Below are positions 6,457 to 14,546 of a stretch of DNA of 30,369 bases, one piece after another (within the stretch, counting starts at the first letter, position 1; each line of letters opens with the position of its first letter). The notes under the pieces are model-generated. The model worked only from the letters and a program-made list of their open reading frames with translations, was not told where the DNA came from and did not search any database. The stretch spans positions 1 to 30,369 of the forward strand of contig CAZYOF010000028.1 of assembly GCA_964648485.1 (NCBI GenBank). The letters are read 5' to 3'. A program made the position numbers and the translations under genes. This DNA comes from DAIOEK01 sp964648485 (GTDB lineage Bacteria > Chloroflexota > Anaerolineae > Anaerolineales > Anaerolineaceae).

Positions 6457-8496
6457 ATGGCAGAACTTCTCGGCGTTAATCCAGATGCAACCAGGGGTGA
6501 GATTATTGTTGCAAATGCATTAAAGAAGTATCTCCCGAAAGAATGGACTGTTTATTATGAATTAGCCATCCGTACATCAAGAGACACAAAATATCCTGAT
6601 TTTGTTGTCCTAACCGATTACGGGGTGGTTGTGCTGGAAGTAAAAGATTGGCGGTCATTTGATACCTGCGACCAGTATGAAATAACCTTATCAGATTTGG
6701 GTAAAGGAAAAAAACAGGAGAAAAACCCAATCAGGCAGGTAAAAAATTACGCCGATAAACTGAGATCCATGATTGCGTCAGAATCGAATCAGTTGACACA
6801 GGAAGAAAAAGACATTCCGGCGGGTTATTGTGTCGTTCTTCCACTGATGCAAACGTCGATTGTCAGCAGACTAAAAACGGTCTGGCAGGATAACCGTGTA
6901 CTCAGTGCCGCGGACCTTCAACCAGATATTATCTTGAAATCATTAAGAAACACCATTCCAGACTACCGCATTCACTCATTATCGAGTGGAGTTATTTCAA
7001 AGATAAGGGGCGTGATTAACCCCCGCTTGTATATTGAAACTGGGGATCATGAATCTGCGTTATTAGACGAAAAACAGGAAAGCATCATTCTGGAGCCCAT
7101 CCGGGAACAGGTGATTCCGGTCAGCGTTCAAGAAACACATAAACAGACAGAGATGTTTTTCTCCGATGTAAATATTCCTGAACCGGTTAGCACGAACACG
7201 GATGAAGAAACACCGATATTACCGAGTATGGCTATTCGATTAATCCGTGGGATAGCAGGCTCGGGGAAAACTTTGGTCTTAATGCAAAGGGCAAGGTATC
7301 TAAAAGATGTATATCCAGATTGGAAGATATTAGTCCTGACATTTAATAAAAAGTTGTCTGAACAATTAAGGATTTCATTAAAGGATGACGGGATCCAGGT
7401 TAATCATTTTCACCAGATTTGTGCCGAAGGTGCAAAAAAAATCCTACGAATAGATATTGATGCATCCTTAATATCTGGCTTTCTCCAGAAAACGCAACAA
7501 AACCATCCCGTTCTGGCGAGATTAAATCGGCAGGATATTGCAGAAGAGATTCACTGGATGCAGGAAATGCAGATCAATGAAAAATCCAGGTATTTGCAGA
7601 TGCAAAGAAAAGGAAGAGGATCATTACGTTTAACCCCCACATTACGAGAGGAAATATTTGATTGGGGTCAGGAATATCTCGCTTATTTAGAAAAATCTGG
7701 CAAGATCGACTGGGAGTACCTGCCCCTCCTTTATAATCAATTGATCAGCTCCGGAAAAATTAAACCAGATCAGTTTGATGCAATATTGATTGATGAAGCC
7801 CAAGACTTTGCACCGGTCTGGATCAGCACAATAAAAAAGTTTTTAAAGCCAAATGGGCTCTTCTTTTTAACCGATGACCCATCACAAAGCATTTTTAGAT
7901 TCTTCAGCTGGAAAGAAAAAGGCATTGAGGTTGTAGGGCGAACCCGCTGGCTGAATATTCCATATCGCAACACAAAGCAGATCTTCTCTGCCTCTTACAG
8001 CCTGGTAGATAATGATCGCATACTCAAGGCTTCCCTTGAAAAGGAAGGTGGATATTCTATTCCTGATATTAACCATCCATCTATGCGAATAGGTCCCAAG
8101 CCCCGTCTGGGGAAATTTAAAAATATTGATCAGGAGGCGAGATATATACAAAGCGCAATTCAAAATCTACGCCAGCAGGGAACCAAATTGGGTGAGATAG
8201 TTGTTCTTCATCCCAGAAAACGTGAAGCCGACCGCATTCGTAACATTATTAATATGAGCGATTTATTATGTGACACCATCCAGTCATTTAAAGGGTTGGA
8301 ATTTGATTATGTATTTCTTTGTGGAATAGATCAAATTTTTGAAGGCGCATCAGGCGAAGAAGATATATCCATCGCCAGGCGGTTATTGTATATGTCAATG
8401 ACAAGGGCAAGGAAAGAATTAATGATGAGCTATACCATCCGGATGCCAGAACCATTCAAATGCATCCTTCCGTTTGTTGATGAATTTATCGGATAA
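6457..8496 (+). CDS. NERD-domain superfamily I DNA helicase (UvrD/Rep-like)
   Basis: Residues ~1-130 form a NERD (nuclease-related) domain (EIIVANALKKYLPKEW, then YPDFVVLTDYGVVVLEVKDW, the PD-(D/E)xK-like core with D and ExK). An SF1 helicase follows: Walker A GIAGSGKT at 265-272, motif II DEAQD at 446-450, motif III-like FFLTDDPSQSIFRF, RNTKQI, TIQSFKGLEFDYVFL (motif V) and LLYMSMTRARKELMM (motif VI). It probably processes DNA ends or stalled forks; the NERD domain may bind or cut DNA. The length of 679 aa is typical for NERD-UvrD fusions. The ATG has GAGG 7 nt upstream. Such proteins are scattered accessory genes with poorly known roles, in repair or defence. Confidence 0.88.
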   Translation: MAELLGVNPDATRGEIIVANALKKYLPKEWTVYYELAIRTSRDTKYPDFVVLTDYGVVVLEVKDWRSFDTCDQYEITLSDLGKGKKQEKNPIRQVKNYADKLRSMIASESNQLTQEEKDIPAGYCVVLPLMQTSIVSRLKTVWQDNRVLSAADLQPDIILKSLRNTIPDYRIHSLSSGVISKIRGVINPRLYIETGDHESALLDEKQESIILEPIREQVIPVSVQETHKQTEMFFSDVNIPEPVSTNTDEETPILPSMAIRLIRGIAGSGKTLVLMQRARYLKDVYPDWKILVLTFNKKLSEQLRISLKDDGIQVNHFHQICAEGAKKILRIDIDASLISGFLQKTQQNHPVLARLNRQDIAEEIHWMQEMQINEKSRYLQMQRKGRGSLRLTPTLREEIFDWGQEYLAYLEKSGKIDWEYLPLLYNQLISSGKIKPDQFDAILIDEAQDFAPVWISTIKKFLKPNGLFFLTDDPSQSIFRFFSWKEKGIEVVGRTRWLNIPYRNTKQIFSASYSLVDNDRILKASLEKEGGYSIPDINHPSMRIGPKPRLGKFKNIDQEARYIQSAIQNLRQQGTKLGEIVVLHPRKREADRIRNIINMSDLLCDTIQSFKGLEFDYVFLCGIDQIFEGASGEEDISIARRLLYMSMTRARKELMMSYTIRMPEPFKCILPFVDEFIG

Positions 8497-8519
8497 CAAA
8501 TAATCCTGGTTTTTTTTAT

Positions 8520-8548
8520 TTGACGCAATATTAATGGCATGCTATTAT
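8520..8548 (+). promoter_or_regulatory. sigma70-type promoter for the PIN-TRAM gene
   Basis: TTGACG (8520-8525), a 17-nt spacer and TATTAT (8543-8548) give a strong promoter about 44 nt before the ATG at 8592. It argues against an in-frame ATG at 8547, which would lie inside the -10 box. Confidence 0.7.
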
Positions 8549-8555
8549 GCCATTA
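8532..8555. promoter_or_regulatory. Perfect palindrome over the -10 box (operator or terminator)
   Basis: The 9-bp arms TAATGGCAT and ATGCCATTA are separated by 6 nt and cover the -10 region of the downstream promoter. They could be an operator for a dimeric repressor. Because T-rich sequence follows (8559-8578), they could also be a weak terminator of the helicase gene. Confidence 0.5.
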
Positions 8556-8591
8556 GGATTTATTTTTTATTCTTTTCATTTTGGAGTTATT

Positions 8592-9677
8592 ATGAGTGTC
8601 GATTTTATTGTCCGGTTAATCGGAATGGTAGTGTTTACCGTCATTGGGGTCGTTTGGGGGATTTCCTTAGGAGAATCAGCACAACACTCTACCGCAGAAT
8701 TTGTATTAACAGTCGAACAATATGCTTTTACCTTTGGACTCGTCGGTGCTCTGGTGGGGCTGATTCTGACTCCATATATTACGACCAGACCATTGCGGAG
8801 TTTCCGTACTTTAGTCAAAAAGGTTTCTGCGCAAGTCCTTTTTTCTTCCATGATCGGATTGCTGGTTGGATTATTATTTGCCGCCTTGCTGGCATTCCCG
8901 CTCTCATTATTACCTGCTCCACTTAGCTCAATCTTTCCGTTTTTAGGGGTATTGATATTCGGATATCTGGGGATCGCAGTTTTTAACCTCAGGCAGGGGG
9001 ATATTTTCGGTCTATTTCACTCCTTCCGTGGAGAAAAAAGTGGAAAATCCAACTGGGGTGAAGGTCGCAATATATTATTGGATACCAGTGTGATTATTGA
9101 TGGAAGAATTGCCGATATCGCCCAGACCGGATTCCTGCCCGGAACCCTGATCATCCCTCGCTTTGTATTAAATGAGCTTCAATATATTGCCGACTCACCA
9201 GATAACCTGCGCAGACAGCGTGGCAGGCGCGGAATGGAAGTTTTGGCGGCATTGCAGAAGGAAAACTCACGCACGCCCGTCCGGATCCAGGATATCGATG
9301 CAGAAGGCGTGAAAGAAGTAGATGATAAACTTGTCATTCTTGCCCGTCAGATGCGTTGCCCGATCCTTACGAATGACTACAACCTGAACCGGATAGCTGA
9401 ATTGCAGGGTGTGGTAATCCTCAATGTAAATGAACTCGCAAATGCCGTGAAATCAGTATTATTGCCCGGAGAAAACCTGCCCCTTCGCATCATCCAGGAA
9501 GGCAAGGAAACCAGTCAGGGTGTGGGGTATATGGATGATGGCACGATGGTGGTCGTGGAAAATGGCAAAGATTTAATCGGACGCGAAATTAACGTGGTAG
9601 TCACTAAAATATTACAAACCGCAGCTGGACGGATGATCTTTGCCCGCCCGGATGACGGTAGTGACAATGGTCATTAA
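8592..9677 (+). CDS. Membrane PIN-TRAM domain protein (YacL-like)
   Basis: Three or four hydrophobic segments fill residues ~5-135. A PIN ribonuclease-like domain follows (residues ~160-285), with the acidic residues placed as in the family: D164 (LLDTSVIIDGR), E195 (LNELQYIADS), D244/D245 (VDDKLVILA) and D262 (TNDYNLNRIA). A C-terminal TRAM domain (residues ~290-352) is predicted to bind RNA. This is the YacL/PilT-N architecture, implying membrane-tethered RNA cleavage or binding; the substrate is unknown. The start at 8592 is chosen because GGAG lies 5 nt upstream and the promoter overlaps the alternative ATG at 8547. The rRNA methyltransferase gene follows after 9 nt. Confidence 0.9.
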   Translation: MSVDFIVRLIGMVVFTVIGVVWGISLGESAQHSTAEFVLTVEQYAFTFGLVGALVGLILTPYITTRPLRSFRTLVKKVSAQVLFSSMIGLLVGLLFAALLAFPLSLLPAPLSSIFPFLGVLIFGYLGIAVFNLRQGDIFGLFHSFRGEKSGKSNWGEGRNILLDTSVIIDGRIADIAQTGFLPGTLIIPRFVLNELQYIADSPDNLRRQRGRRGMEVLAALQKENSRTPVRIQDIDAEGVKEVDDKLVILARQMRCPILTNDYNLNRIAELQGVVILNVNELANAVKSVLLPGENLPLRIIQEGKETSQGVGYMDDGTMVVVENGKDLIGREINVVVTKILQTAAGRMIFARPDDGSDNGH

Positions 9678-9686
9678 TATTTTCCC

Positions 9687-10442
9687 ATGAAAGAATGGAT
9701 CACCGGGAAAAATCCGGTTTATGAAACGCTTCTTGCCGGACGGCGGCATTTCTTTAAGTTGCTGATTGCATCTGAATCTCAGTCTGATAAACGAATCCAG
9801 CTAATCGAAGTACTGGGAAAAAAGAATAAAATCAATATTGAAAGAGTGCCCCGGAACAGGATTAATAATCTGGGCGAAAATACCCAGGGAGTTGCGCTCG
9901 AAGCCAGTGGATACACCTACCGGGATTTAGGCGATATGATCTCTCTGGCGGCGGAGCGGAACGAACCTCCTTTTATTCTAGTACTCGATACATTACAGAA
10001 TCCACAGAACCTTGCTACGCTTATCCGCAGCGCAGAAGCTTTCGGCGTTCATGGAATTTTGCTTCCTTTTCGGCATACAGTTGGGGTTACCCCGGCGGTA
10101 GTCACAGCTTCTGCAGGCGCCAGTGAGCATATGCTCATCGCGATGATGAATCTGGCTCAGGCTATTCATGAATTGCAGGAGTTGGGAGTATGGGTTCTTG
10201 GATTGGAAGGATCCGAAGAATCTGATCCCATTGAAGAGGTAAAGTTATCAGGCGGTCTTGCTCTCGTTGTCGGGAGTGAGGGCGAAGGGATGCGCTCGTT
10301 AATTAAGAAATCATGCGATCAAATCGTCAGACTGGGAATGGCAGGTAAAACCGAGTCACTGAATGCAGCTGTCGCGGGATCGATCGCATTGTATCTGGCA
10401 TTTCAACAGCGGAAATATATCAAAACCAGTAAATCCACGTGA
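9687..10442 (+). CDS. rlmB: 23S rRNA 2'-O-methyltransferase, RlmB/TrmH (SPOUT) family
   Basis: It is an S-adenosylmethionine-dependent RNA ribose methylase. A short N-terminal substrate-binding domain (GKNPVYETLLAGRRHFFKLLI, then TQGVALEASGYTY) precedes the SpoU catalytic domain. The domain has all three SPOUT motifs: NPQNLATLIRSAEAFG (with the catalytic Arg), VVGSEGEGM and ESLNAAVAGSIALY, which form the trefoil-knot AdoMet site. The length of 251 aa fits RlmB. The exact target (G2251 of 23S rRNA in E. coli RlmB) is inferred from family membership. It is probably co-transcribed with the PIN-TRAM gene 9 nt upstream and converges with the alkyltransferase-like gene 14 nt downstream. Confidence 0.88.
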   Translation: MKEWITGKNPVYETLLAGRRHFFKLLIASESQSDKRIQLIEVLGKKNKINIERVPRNRINNLGENTQGVALEASGYTYRDLGDMISLAAERNEPPFILVLDTLQNPQNLATLIRSAEAFGVHGILLPFRHTVGVTPAVVTASAGASEHMLIAMMNLAQAIHELQELGVWVLGLEGSEESDPIEEVKLSGGLALVVGSEGEGMRSLIKKSCDQIVRLGMAGKTESLNAAVAGSIALYLAFQQRKYIKTSKST

Positions 10443-10456
10443 AGATATTCATTGGA

Positions 10457-10768
10457 TTATCCAAACCAACCGAATTCCTCAATATCTATTTCATCTTTCG
10501 AGTTGAAAACAACACCTTCTGATTCCAGTAAATCCCTTTGCACAAGTGATCCATATCCATAGCCGTGAGGACTGATCCGCCCAAACCGGTTCACAACTCT
10601 TTGCCACGGAACATCGTTTCCTTCAGGCAGAGCAGCAAGTGCGAATCCGATCATCTGCGCGGAACAACTGCCGACAATTCGCGCGATCTGTCCGTATGTG
10701 GCGACCCTGCCGGGTGGTATCATCCGGACAGTATCGTAAATCAGCTCGTATAATTGTTTGCCCGGCAT
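10457..10768 (-). CDS. Alkyltransferase-like protein (ATL, MGMT family without catalytic Cys)
   Basis: It has the DNA-binding half of O6-alkylguanine-DNA alkyltransferase: YELIYDTVRMIPPGRVATYGQIARIVG (helix-turn-helix with the Arg finger region). The active-site motif reads PWQRVVN instead of PCHRV. Tryptophan replaces the cysteine, as in ATL proteins such as E. coli YbaZ. ATLs bind alkylated guanine without repairing it and hand it to nucleotide excision repair. The length of 103 aa is typical. AGGAA lies upstream of the ATG. The gene follows the 236-aa gene by 9 nt, so the two probably form one operon. Confidence 0.92.
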   Translation of the reverse strand: MPGKQLYELIYDTVRMIPPGRVATYGQIARIVGSCSAQMIGFALAALPEGNDVPWQRVVNRFGRISPHGYGYGSLVQRDLLESEGVVFNSKDEIDIEEFGWFG

Positions 10769-10777
10769 GCAATTTCC

Positions 10778-11488
10778 TTACAGGCTGGAAAGAACTTGAG
10801 TCCGCTCGAAAATATCAGGACGCAAACTGGGGTTTTCAAAGAATAGTTTGCCTTCTTTATAAAAATAAATCAGTGACAGGAATGCAGTTGAAACTATTCG
10901 GACATTCAATTCTGAATGAGCCCATCCCTCTGATGATTTCAGTAAATTCTTCCGAACCATGTACCAGGCACTTAATGTATGCTCCCAGTCAGGTAAAAAC
11001 TCTGAATCATCAACATGTTTCCCCCAGCATGCCGGCGCATAATCGGTAATTCCATTTTCATAGTAGTATTTAACAACATCAGTCCTGACAGGAAACAGGG
11101 CATTTTTGATCCCCTGGCTATCAAGAGTGGAAATATTAAAAATCGGGAATTGCTGTGCAAAGCGTTTTACATACATCCGCATCAGGGATTTTTTATTTTC
11201 CATCACACGATTGAAAATACCTTTTAGGTAGTCATCCTGTAACAAGGGGTCAAACCAGCGCTCCGGGTCACCAGATCCGGTGATGATCTCAGCGATGACC
11301 GATAATATTTCCCAGGCGTGGATAAAAGCATAATAATGCAGCTTTGGTTCTGATTCGCGAATTTTCCAGGTGGTTTCGAACCAGTCATTCAACATGATTC
11401 TCTGGTCTTTTGGAAGCTGAATAAATAAATCCTTATTTACTTCCATCTGATTTTTTCCTGACTGTTGATTAAAATTTTCACAAGACAT
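10778..11488 (-). CDS. Uncharacterised helical protein, possibly HEPN-like
   Basis: I do not recognise this 236-aa protein with confidence. It is soluble and mostly helical, with no signal peptide. The C-terminal stretch (LSAWYMVRKNLLKSSE, then VRIVSTAFLSLIYFYKEG) resembles the last helices of HEPN proteins, where the usual signature is R-x4-6-H. Here the R is present, but the usual NLFHG reads NLLKS, so the RNase His would be missing. Many such degenerate proteins exist and their roles are unclear. The start has GGAG 7 nt before the ATG. It is the first gene of a two-gene unit with the ATL repair protein, and lies divergent to ferritin. The HEPN suggestion is a fold-level guess. Confidence 0.5.
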   Translation of the reverse strand: MSCENFNQQSGKNQMEVNKDLFIQLPKDQRIMLNDWFETTWKIRESEPKLHYYAFIHAWEILSVIAEIITGSGDPERWFDPLLQDDYLKGIFNRVMENKKSLMRMYVKRFAQQFPIFNISTLDSQGIKNALFPVRTDVVKYYYENGITDYAPACWGKHVDDSEFLPDWEHTLSAWYMVRKNLLKSSEGWAHSELNVRIVSTAFLSLIYFYKEGKLFFENPSLRPDIFERTQVLSSL

Positions 11489-11597
11489 AAATCACTCCGC
11501 TAATTAATCTACCCAATTCTACTATAAGCATTTTTCTAAAAGATAAATTGGTGTATAAGGAAAAGCAGCCGTCAATAAAGTATCCCATCCTCTTGAA

Positions 11598-11606
11598 TGC
11601 TATAAT
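11598..11606 (+). promoter_or_regulatory. Extended -10 promoter for ferritin
   Basis: TGC-TATAAT (11598-11606) is a perfect extended -10 element. The -35 is poor, as is common for this class. The expected leader is about 33 nt to the ATG at 11646. No obvious Fur-box palindrome is visible beside it. Confidence 0.55.
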
Positions 11607-11645
11607 CAAAATATAAATATGATTGAATAATGAAAGGATGAAAAT

Positions 11646-12128
11646 ATGTTAATCAGCAAGGAATTGGAATCAGCAATAAACGCACAAATCGGACATGAAC
11701 TGGAAGCTTCTCATCAGTATATCCAGATAGCAGCCTATTTTGATTCATTACCGTTAAAGAAAACCGCCGCAATGTTCCTGAAACAATCAGAAGAAGAACG
11801 CGAACATGCCATGAAGTTTGTGAAATATGTCATGGAAACGGGTGGACAGGTAGCTATACCCGCCATTCCCGCCGGAAAGGTGACCTTCGCTTCTGCCGCA
11901 GAAGCTGTTCAATATGCCCTGGATTGGGAATGGGAAGTCACCCGTAAAATCAATGCCCTCATGGATATCGCCAAAAAGGAAAAAGACTATCTGGCTGAGG
12001 AGTTTTTGGGATGGTTTGTGACCGAGCAGCTTGAAGAAGTAGCTCACATGGATGGATTACATCGTGTAATTAAACAGGTCGGTGAAAAAAACATCTTTAT
12101 GCTCGAAGCATATATGTCACATGAGTAA
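11646..12128 (+). CDS. Ferritin (FtnA-like iron storage protein)
   Basis: It is a cytoplasmic iron storage cage subunit with ferroxidase activity. It forms a four-helix bundle of 160 aa, the normal length for bacterial non-haem ferritin. The ferroxidase residues are in place: E18 and Y25 in helix A, E51 and H54 in the ExxH of helix B (EEEREHAMKF), and a further Glu and Gln/Glu in helices C and D (DWEWEVTRKI, TEQLEEVAHM). No haem-binding Met of the bacterioferritin type is evident. The start codon has AGGATG upstream. It is monocistronic, with an extended -10 promoter and a strong terminator. Confidence 0.93.
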   Translation: MLISKELESAINAQIGHELEASHQYIQIAAYFDSLPLKKTAAMFLKQSEEEREHAMKFVKYVMETGGQVAIPAIPAGKVTFASAAEAVQYALDWEWEVTRKINALMDIAKKEKDYLAEEFLGWFVTEQLEEVAHMDGLHRVIKQVGEKNIFMLEAYMSHE

Positions 12129-12143
12129 ACAGGTTTAGCGATG

Positions 12144-12176
12144 AAAAGCGCCATGAGAATAACTCATGGCGCTTTT
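12144..12176. terminator. Bidirectional intrinsic terminator
   Basis: A perfect 14-bp stem (12144-12157 with 12163-12176) has a 5-nt loop. It begins with AAAA and ends with TTTT, so it works on both strands. It lies between the convergent ferritin and acetyltransferase genes and ends both transcripts. Confidence 0.9.
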
Positions 12177-12177
12177 A

Positions 12178-12990
12178 TTATCCTGTTCCCCTCGATTTTT
12201 CCAGCCAGTTGACTCCAAAATCTACCGAAGATCTTTGTCGAAATAGATAGGCAGAAGCCGATCCAACCTTTCCTGATAATACCTCTCCAGTTTTAATATA
12301 ATCTTCACCAATTTTTTCAAATGGTTCATCATCCCAGTCTATCTCTTGATATTCTTTCCATACCCTTTTTCCGTCTTCCATGACTGGAGAACCCTCCAGG
12401 TAAGTTTTGGATCCTCTCGCGCGCGCTTCTGATAGGTGGAAACTGGTATGGTTCCCGAATCCGACCCCAAGTAACAGAACGGACCCATCCAAATCATAAA
12501 CTCTTGCCAGTGGCGATCCATCTCCAAGGGATATGGATAGTTGATGATGATCCGTAATAAATTGGGCATGCTTGCCAAGGGCAGCGAAAGAGAGAGTCGG
12601 ATGGTTGCTGCGTATGACCCCAGGCATATCTCTGAAAACTTCCTGAATTCGCCCCATCCCTCTGGTTGGGGTGAAATCTGGATGAAAAGCAGGTGTCTGG
12701 TCACGGATGATCTGCCACCAGCTCTCAGGTACAGGCGGATTTTCCCATCGGCACGGATCAGTCAAATCTCCGGAATGGGTAGGCATCACCAGCGTACCCT
12801 CCGGGGTGAGAATATCCATGAGAGCCTCTACAACTGCCACAGCTCCTCCGCAAATCCAACCGATTTTACTCAATGAGGAATGTACCAGTAAAACCATTCC
12901 TGGAGTGATACCCATCCTTCGGAAATCTTCAGTGAGGCTTACTACCGTTTCTGGTACTTCAGTGTTTTGGATAATTTCTTTTTCATCCAT
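12178..12990 (-). CDS. AAC(3)-family N-acetyltransferase
   Basis: It is an acetyl-CoA-dependent acyltransferase of the antibiotic acetyltransferase (AAC(3)/YokD) fold. Recognisable blocks are LLVHSSLSKIGW, GTLVMPTHSGDL, SNHPTLSFAALGKHA (the conserved His-containing core), LGDGSPLARVYDLDGSVLLL and GFGNHTSFHLSEARA. The length of 270 aa is typical. Family members include aminoglycoside 3-N-acetyltransferases, but many chromosomal homologues have other or unknown substrates. It is the last gene of a cell-wall operon, 5 nt after a LysM-M23 gene, so an amino-sugar or cell-wall substrate is possible. Aminoglycoside resistance should not be assumed. Confidence 0.88.
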   Translation of the reverse strand: MDEKEIIQNTEVPETVVSLTEDFRRMGITPGMVLLVHSSLSKIGWICGGAVAVVEALMDILTPEGTLVMPTHSGDLTDPCRWENPPVPESWWQIIRDQTPAFHPDFTPTRGMGRIQEVFRDMPGVIRSNHPTLSFAALGKHAQFITDHHQLSISLGDGSPLARVYDLDGSVLLLGVGFGNHTSFHLSEARARGSKTYLEGSPVMEDGKRVWKEYQEIDWDDEPFEKIGEDYIKTGEVLSGKVGSASAYLFRQRSSVDFGVNWLEKSRGTG

Positions 12991-12995
12991 GAGAG

Positions 12996-14474
12996 CTATC
13001 TTTCAGAAATGATCTTACTTTTCCCGTCACTGTTCGCGTTAGCAATCACCACTTTCTCATGCCGGGTCAAAGTCCCTTTATACGCAGTTCCATATGAGTG
13101 AGGAATCCAGCCTTCCATATTAAATGGCAGATAGCTATCAGCCGGGATCCATTGACCGTTGTATTTTCTCCCTACATGGACATGTGTTCCGGTGGCTCGT
13201 CCACGTTCACAGGAGGGATGCCCGATCACATCACCAGCCTTCACCACTCTACCCTGCTTGGATGCTTCTTCAAAAGCCAGGTGCAGATAAAGCACAACCC
13301 ATCCGGTTCGTTCATCCCCATCCCCATCCAGATCTAAAATTGCTAAGCCGGGTTCGGTGCGTGATAAAACGCCATCCGCAACCGCAGTCACCCATTCACT
13401 GGATGGGAAACATCCGCTGACATCCGAGGGAGGAGCAAAATCTACCGCTGCCCAGGGTTGTTCTTCTCCCCAGACCGGGTGTGGAGCGCCGGTGTACGAC
13501 CATGGCCTACCGGGCATAAACGGAAGTGTCATTGCAGGTTGTTCCAGACTACCGGGTATGATCACACCATATTCTGTGGACCAAATTTCGCCAAACAATT
13601 CTGAATAGGTTTTTGCCAGACCTGACCCAGAAATCGCATGGGTGTAGTCATCAACCGATAACACCATGCCAAAGTAGTGCTGTACGGCAACCGTTGCCGC
13701 ATTTTGCCATGGGTCGAATAATTCCAGGCTGCCATCCATCAGATCATGCGAAAGTAAAGTCCCGTCAATCCAACGGTAATAGCCATTATTGAGTGTATCT
13801 GCCAGCCAGAGCAGTTGATAGTACAAATTGGCACTGAATTCTCCGAGGTATCCCATGAGATAGAGATCTGCATTTGCAGGTTTGGTGGGATTTGATAATG
13901 CTTCAGCGCGGTATTCAAGCAAGGCAAGCAGCAGCCTGGGACTGACACTATAACTCATCCCGATGTAATCAACCAGCTCTCCCCCGCTGCGCCAACCCCC
14001 ATAGGCATATACACTGTAATCTTTCAACCATCCGGGTTGAGATTCAACATAGGAGACAGTATCAAAATTCCTCTGCGCCGGACCATTAACAAACAGGGCA
14101 TTGGGCAGGATTTGATACGATGATCCCCACAACGGGCGATAATAGATGGGAATCTTCACAGGCATTCCCGGTGGAAGTGTTGTTGTTGTCTGCGGGATAA
14201 CCGGATTAGTTGCCAGTATTTCCTTGACTGTGGTGTTAAACCTGGATGCCAGTGCGTTGATATTGTCACCATCTTGGATAGTGTAATCCACCAGTTGCCC
14301 GGGTTCAAAAACCTCGCGGGTTGGAATAGGTGTAGCCGTAATTTCCTCAGTAATTGGCTGAGTGGGTGTCATTTCCTGGTATATCAATTGAGGCGCGGGC
14401 AAACATGAGCTGATGAAAACACCCATCAACAAACATATTGCACCGGCACGGCTTTTACTGTGTATCAGTTTCAT
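12996..14474 (-). CDS. LysM-M23 peptidase lipoprotein (paralogue 3)
   Basis: It is a predicted cell-wall endopeptidase anchored by lipid. The signal peptide ends in lipobox ISSC (Cys24). A LysM domain (VDYTIQDGDNINALASRFN onward, residues ~60-110) should bind peptidoglycan. A helical middle domain follows (YSVSPRLLLALLEYRAEAL). The C-terminal M23 domain keeps all zinc ligands: H332, D345 and the HxH H431/H433. Between them is an LDLDGDGDERTGW loop that resembles a calcium-binding DxDxDG loop. The length of 492 aa is longer than minimal M23 enzymes because of the middle domain. It is the fifth gene of the operon, with a 72-nt spacer upstream and no clear ribosome-binding site before its ATG. 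Confidence 0.88.
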   Translation of the reverse strand: MKLIHSKSRAGAICLLMGVFISSCLPAPQLIYQEMTPTQPITEEITATPIPTREVFEPGQLVDYTIQDGDNINALASRFNTTVKEILATNPVIPQTTTTLPPGMPVKIPIYYRPLWGSSYQILPNALFVNGPAQRNFDTVSYVESQPGWLKDYSVYAYGGWRSGGELVDYIGMSYSVSPRLLLALLEYRAEALSNPTKPANADLYLMGYLGEFSANLYYQLLWLADTLNNGYYRWIDGTLLSHDLMDGSLELFDPWQNAATVAVQHYFGMVLSVDDYTHAISGSGLAKTYSELFGEIWSTEYGVIIPGSLEQPAMTLPFMPGRPWSYTGAPHPVWGEEQPWAAVDFAPPSDVSGCFPSSEWVTAVADGVLSRTEPGLAILDLDGDGDERTGWVVLYLHLAFEEASKQGRVVKAGDVIGHPSCERGRATGTHVHVGRKYNGQWIPADSYLPFNMEGWIPHSYGTAYKGTLTRHEKVVIANANSDGKSKIISER

Positions 14475-14546
14475 GTAATAAAATTTTCAGATCAATGGAT
14501 ATCTGAGAAGGTTACTCTACAGGTAAATTTTTACAATAATTATGGG

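Noticed and set aside
8547..8591. N-terminal extension of the PIN-TRAM protein from the ATG at 8547
   Set aside because: The ATG lies in the -10 box of a strong promoter and has no ribosome site, while the ATG at 8592 has GGAG at good spacing.
12178..12990. Aminoglycoside resistance gene
   Set aside because: The fold and motifs are AAC(3)-like, but chromosomal family members often have other substrates, and the setting is a cell-envelope operon. The sequence alone does not support a resistance call.
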